From assembly GCA_964016985.1 (NCBI GenBank), contig OZ024826.1:65092792-65156791 (forward strand): 64,000 bases of DNA, written 5' to 3'. This DNA comes from Anodontia alba. Taxonomy: Eukaryota > Mollusca > Bivalvia > Lucinida > Lucinidae. This document shows, piece after piece, positions 60,236 to 64,000 of the stretch; the first letter of the stretch is position 1, and each line of letters begins with the position of its first letter. The position numbers and the translations under genes are program-made. The notes under the pieces are model-generated. The model worked only from the letters and a program-made list of their open reading frames with translations, was not told where the DNA came from and ran no database searches.

Positions 60236-60603
60236 AATTGTGGTAAGGGGTTGATATCTGAATGCTCCAGTAGTTTTATACTGACACTTGTTTCATCTTA
60301 GGGGGAATAGATATCCTTTGAGGGTGAGGAAATTCTTTCAAAATTGTGTTGTCTCCCTTCTGAAAAGGGGTCTACCTTAAAAGGAAAGTGTTTGCTCCCT
60401 ATGGGTAAAAGGTAGGAACTTCAAAATGGTCTATTCTAAAGCAATAGAATTTGCTCCCCTGGCAAGCAAATTCTTTCCTTTTCGGTTAGACTCATTTTGA
60501 GAAGGGGATTGTTCTGCAAACAGGAAGTCACAAAGTTTGTAAAACTGGCAGAAAGTCTACCAAATGTATCCAGTACTCTCAAAGAATATGTTTTGTGTTC
60601 CAG

Positions 60604-60770
60604 ACTAGGAGTGATAGGACGAGCTCTGCGTATTATGAGAATAGTAAGAGGAATATATCTTATATCTCAACAAAGAAAACATATAGCAGTTGCCTCACGA
60701 AGAATTGTTTCACAGAATAAAAGAAGATACAATAAAGATGGCTTTGATCTGGATTTATGTTACATAACAG
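60604..60770 (+). CDS. TPTE: Voltage-sensitive phosphatase, exon 4 (S4 and linker)
   Basis: The acceptor TTTTGTGTTCCAG (AG at 60602-60603) and donor GTAAAT at 60771 bound 167 bases for residues 135-191. S4 has arginines at 135, 141, 144, 147 and 150 (RALRIMRIVRG), the every-third-residue pattern of a voltage sensor. It is followed by the basic linker (RR at 167-168, NKRRYNKDGFDLDLCYIT at 173-190), which in the family binds phosphoinositides and couples sensor to phosphatase. An open frame extends upstream to 60497, but the acceptor and phase place the exon start at 60604. The splice phase leaves one base (G) for exon 5. Confidence 0.95.
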
Positions 60771-61722
60771 GTAAATTTGCAAAAAAAAAAACCCAAAAAA
60801 CAAAAAAAAAACTTTTGGGAACCAGGATACAAGCAGACAACCAGGGGCATGTGTACATGTATAAATACATCCACCAAATTCTCCTTCAAAGTTGAATGGC
60901 TAATAACTGAGCTTAAATTGCATTCTAAAGCTTCATGGAACAAGCTGTTTAAAATTTATGAAAATTATTGGAAACTGACATCCAAGAGAGCTGTATTCCT
61001 GTGGCTTCAGTAGTAAAACAACAGTTCTTGTTGACTTATAATGAAAAAATGGTGAAAAGATACCTTCGACCAAACTGTTGAGAATCAGTTTAAACCAGCT
61101 TTGCAGCTGTTTGAACCAGACAAGAAAATTATTAAGATGATATATCAAATTTGTTAAAGCAAATATACACTGTTCTGGCTCATTCCATGGACCACCCAAC
61201 TTAGGATTGGGAAGTTATAGGTTCAGTCCTCAGCTGGATCACTGAAACCTTCTATAATTGATACAAGATGTTCTTTTACTTTGCTCTCAGCATCAGGGAG
61301 AGGAGCTAGGACTGCTCACACTGATGTCATTATAAAGTGTTTGGTGGTTTATAGTATCAGATCTGTATCTGGGACATGATAATGCATTGCTGTAAAAGGG
61401 CATGTTCCCACAGACACTGTCTGGAAGCCCCCATTTTTGAAAGGTTTCAAACATACCACTCATAGGTGTTGAAGGCTAAGGTGTGTAGTTTAACAAGAGG
61501 ACCAAGAGCCACAATTCACTCACCTGAGTGAAAAATGTAGCCATGGTATGTGGTATTTTGATGGAGATTTAACACCATTGTCAACAATCTTTTACTCATG
61601 TCCCTTATAGAGGAAAGAATTTACTTAAAGAGGGAGCAAATTCTTTCTGAAGCAATTATTTCCATGTCAGAGTTTTTTCCCTTGGAAGTGTTAACATTCC
61701 CTTGACTATTATTTTGTTTCAG
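60771..61722. other. Intron 4 with a minus-strand element 3' end
   Basis: At 61493-61540 the minus strand reads ACTCAGGTGAGTGAATTGTG, GGTCCTCTTGT, a degenerate 3' terminus of the CTCTTGT class. Repeated GAGGAAAGAATTTACTT-like blocks follow it. Nothing else is recognised. Confidence 0.5.
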
Positions 61723-61787
61723 AGCGAGTGATTGCTATGTCATTTCCTTCATCAGGTGTACAGTCTATGTATAGAAACAACATTAGA
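61723..61787 (+). CDS. TPTE: Voltage-sensitive phosphatase, exon 5 (start of PTEN-like domain)
   Basis: The acceptor TTATTTTGTTTCAG (AG at 61721-61722) and donor GTAAGT at 61788 bound 65 bases for residues 191-212. With the base left from exon 4 it reads ERVIAMSFPSSGVQSMYRNN then IR, the strongly conserved entry to the PTEN-type phosphatase domain. It ends in phase 0. The catalytic CxxGxxR exon and C2 domain are not found before 64000 and should follow outside the window. Confidence 0.95.
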
Positions 61788-63082
61788 GTAAGTATGCAGC
61801 ATTGATACTGCTCTCTTTAGTAAAATCTAGTAAAAAGAAAAGCAAAACAAAAAAATAAAAAACATCAGACCAAAATTAAAACATTTTTGTTTCCCCTTAC
61901 CCAACCAACCCATAAAAATAGCTGCAACCCCAAAAACTTTTTCTTGATCTGGAAGTGAAAAGTATTTTTTTTTTCTTTTCCAAAATTTATACCATACCCA
62001 TTTGAAGAGTTTGTATTATTTTGCTATTTCTGATGTTATTCTGCTGAAGTTCTAAATTCAACACTATTTTGAAGCAGTTTTTGGTGGCGGTTTACCGCCG
62101 CCAAATTTACTATACGGAATTTCTACAATCCGTCTTCTCAAAATTGCAAACCTAATAACTTCCTAAAAAGTAGTTCCATACTGACGCTGATGTCGCTTAA
62201 TTCTGCATTCAAACATGTAAGCCTCCTACACTCTGATAATTATAAGAGCGACCGAATATACAAAACAAAGAAAACTTCAAACTTTTGAAGAAATAATAAT
62301 TTAATGATGGGCGGACGAATATAAACAGAATAAACAATTAACTGGTTTCCTGTGTTCTATATGCAAAGTATTGAGCTATAGGGTGAGGGAACCAGTCAAA
62401 ATAAACAAACGGTGGAACTTGATTCAGCCTCCAGAACCTTCTGAGGCAGAGAATTTGAAAATTGATGCAAAAAATTCTCCGAAAGTCTCCGAAAGCGTAT
62501 CAAAGAAAGGTATAAATATGTGATAAAGCATCAGCAGTTTTTTTAGGCTATTCACCATAAAAAGTTTTGGCCGAAATCACTTCGCATGAATATTTTCGAA
62601 AAAGTAAAATACAGTTCGGTTACATATGTATTTAGCAGCATGTTTTTCCTAAACGTTCGCTTTAATATATGTTTTTATGAAAATTATTTATAAATATTTT
62701 TTGACAAAATAAATAAATAAAAAAAAAATAAAAATAAATAAAAATAACGTTTTATTTACATTTTTGTGGTATTACTTTCCTGCGGCCACCAGGCCACTGT
62801 GCCTGTCACTTTGTGCCTTCCAGATATACCGGATACTAAGAAAACTGTGAATCGTCCGACCCAAACACACTGATTTCCGCCATAGTAATAATTTTCTTCG
62901 ATAGAAATTATATTTTCTCGAAGATTTTTTGTAGTTCATGTATAGGCTCGCTAAAAATAACGTCCGAAAAGCAGAAAGTTTCAAGATCTCCAGCAAAATT
63001 CCTGAAGCAGTAAAATGCGTTTCAGGAGGCCAACGGTTAGTGTATCGTCAGTGAGATGCCTATTACCGAGGTTCACTAATTA
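61788..63082. other. Intron 5, no further exon recognised
   Basis: A hairpin at 62080-62105 (TTTGGTGGCGG, TTTA, CCGCCGCCAAA) is the only clear structure. The minus-strand frame at 62772-62996 is unsupported. No sequence like the next phosphatase exon is seen. Confidence 0.5.
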
Positions 63083-63235
63083 TCGGATATTCAGGAACCA
63101 CGGCCCCCGCCCATTGGGGCCCGCGAAGTAGATGGGCTGCCTGTAGCCTCCAAGGCAGACCTGCTTAAGCAGGGCCTGAGTCCATCATGTGATCAGGTTG
63201 GGTAAAAGTCCCACAAATCTGGAGGCAATATCGTT
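63083..63235 (-). repeat. Dispersed repeat R2, copy 2 (inverted)
   Basis: The reverse complement aligns with 15070-15230: GCCTCCAGATTTGTGGGACT, GGCAGCCCATCTACTTCGCG, GGGCGGGGGCCGTGGT. The copy near 15.1 kb carries a foldback on one side; this copy does not. Confidence 0.7.
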
Positions 63236-64000
63236 AATGACAGAAATATTGTTGACCCACATTCTAATTCTCAGTTATCAGGAAACATTTACGTATGAGT
63301 GTTAAAAGTACAAAACAAAATTTGGGACCCTCAAAATGTAATTGATACCGCCCATGAAAAAACAGGGAAATGGCATTTTATATGGAATGTTTGGAGTTGT
63401 TATCGTTATATTTTCCCCGAAGATTTTTTGTGTTTATAAGGGGATTTTATTTTATCACTCATCTTTTGCTAAATTTATATGACAAGTGTTATTGTAACTG
63501 TCTGTAAATCTGTGAAAGTTCTATGAGTTTAAGGAACTTTAGTGAATCCGTAAAAACTCCATGAATCCATGAAAGTTCCGTGGTCAAGGTCTGTCAGTCA
63601 TTTAAATTTTGTATCAGTGATATGATAAAGTTCCACGGAAGCTCCGTATTGTATCCGAGATACACATATGCATGAAAAGTATTAAGTGCAAGGCCGGGAA
63701 AAAGAAGCAAAATCAGTCGCTAGAAAAGACATTCAGTAATAGTATTAACAGAGAATTTGAAAGGAAATAGATCCATTAGAATAAATTGATAACATTTACT
63801 CAGTTGCTACATGCAAGTTTTCATTTTAGTCAACATTCAAAACATCCAACAGTTCTTGAATGTTTCAACTGGCACGCTTTCAGTTTGATATCTTGGCACT
63901 CTGGATGGAACCAATGCTGACATTTTGTGCACTGGAACATCAGATTGTAGTGGGATCTTGTGGGCCTGTATATAAAGACGTTTTTTTTCTCGATTCTGGC
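63236..64000. other. Intron 5, right edge, no feature
   Basis: AT-rich sequence with scattered TCCGTGAA/GTGAAAGTTC motifs (63505-63590) and no supported frame or splice-flanked exon. Confidence 0.45.

Noticed and set aside
60497..60603. Longer exon 4 starting at 60497
   Set aside because: A pyrimidine-rich acceptor at 60602-60603 gives the phase required by exon 3, and the upstream peptide lacks similarity to the family.
61788..64000. Search for the next phosphatase exon
   Set aside because: No phase-0 exon with the expected motif and flanking AG/GT was found by eye, so it is assumed to lie beyond the window.

Overview
The window looks like animal nuclear DNA, most likely from a bivalve mollusc. 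It is AT-rich, intron-rich and full of decayed transposons. Its dominant repeats are satellite-like arrays carried by mobile elements that start near a hairpin beginning AGCTCACCTGAGC and end with a hairpin plus CTCTTGT. Satellite-carrying Helentron-type elements of this kind are known from oysters. The species call is an inference; no search could be run.

One host gene is recognisable: the 5' half of a voltage-sensitive phosphatase (TPTE/Ci-VSP family) on the + strand. Five exons (37033-37139, 45702-45905, 55114-55206, 60604-60770, 61723-61787) join with consistent splice phases into 212 codons. They cover a short N-terminus, S1 to S4 of the voltage sensor, the basic linker and the start of the PTEN-like domain. 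The catalytic exons are not seen and should lie beyond 64000. Introns 1 to 3 (about 8.6, 9.2 and 5.4 kb) are swollen by transposons.

Layout. 1-4.0 kb: element ends, a decayed LINE reverse-transcriptase fragment and a satellite-bearing element. 4.1-10.7 kb: two satellite-bearing elements on opposite strands, one with another element nested in it and one with a SINE insertion. 12.6-14.4 kb: two nested terminal-inverted-repeat DNA transposons and a 106-bp palindrome. 15.7-17.0 kb: broken N-terminal part of an autonomous Helitron-like protein (C76-type peptidase plus zinc-binding region). 17.4-34.1 kb: an almost unbroken block of satellite-bearing elements, nested up to three deep. 34.1-37.0 kb: another such element with a SINE, flanked by a minisatellite that runs into the first exon of the phosphatase gene. 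37.1-64 kb: the gene. Its introns hold a hammerhead ribozyme motif (37388-37445), more satellite elements, tRNA-derived SINEs, an apparently intact mariner transposon (48297-49925), a large palindrome, simple repeats and a G-rich minisatellite.

The nested insertions are the most informative feature. The outer satellite unit can be rejoined across each insertion, which defines the element ends and shows insertion into T-runs with no evident target duplication. The arrays repeat YY1-like palindromes and CTCF-like motifs at roughly nucleosome-sized spacing.
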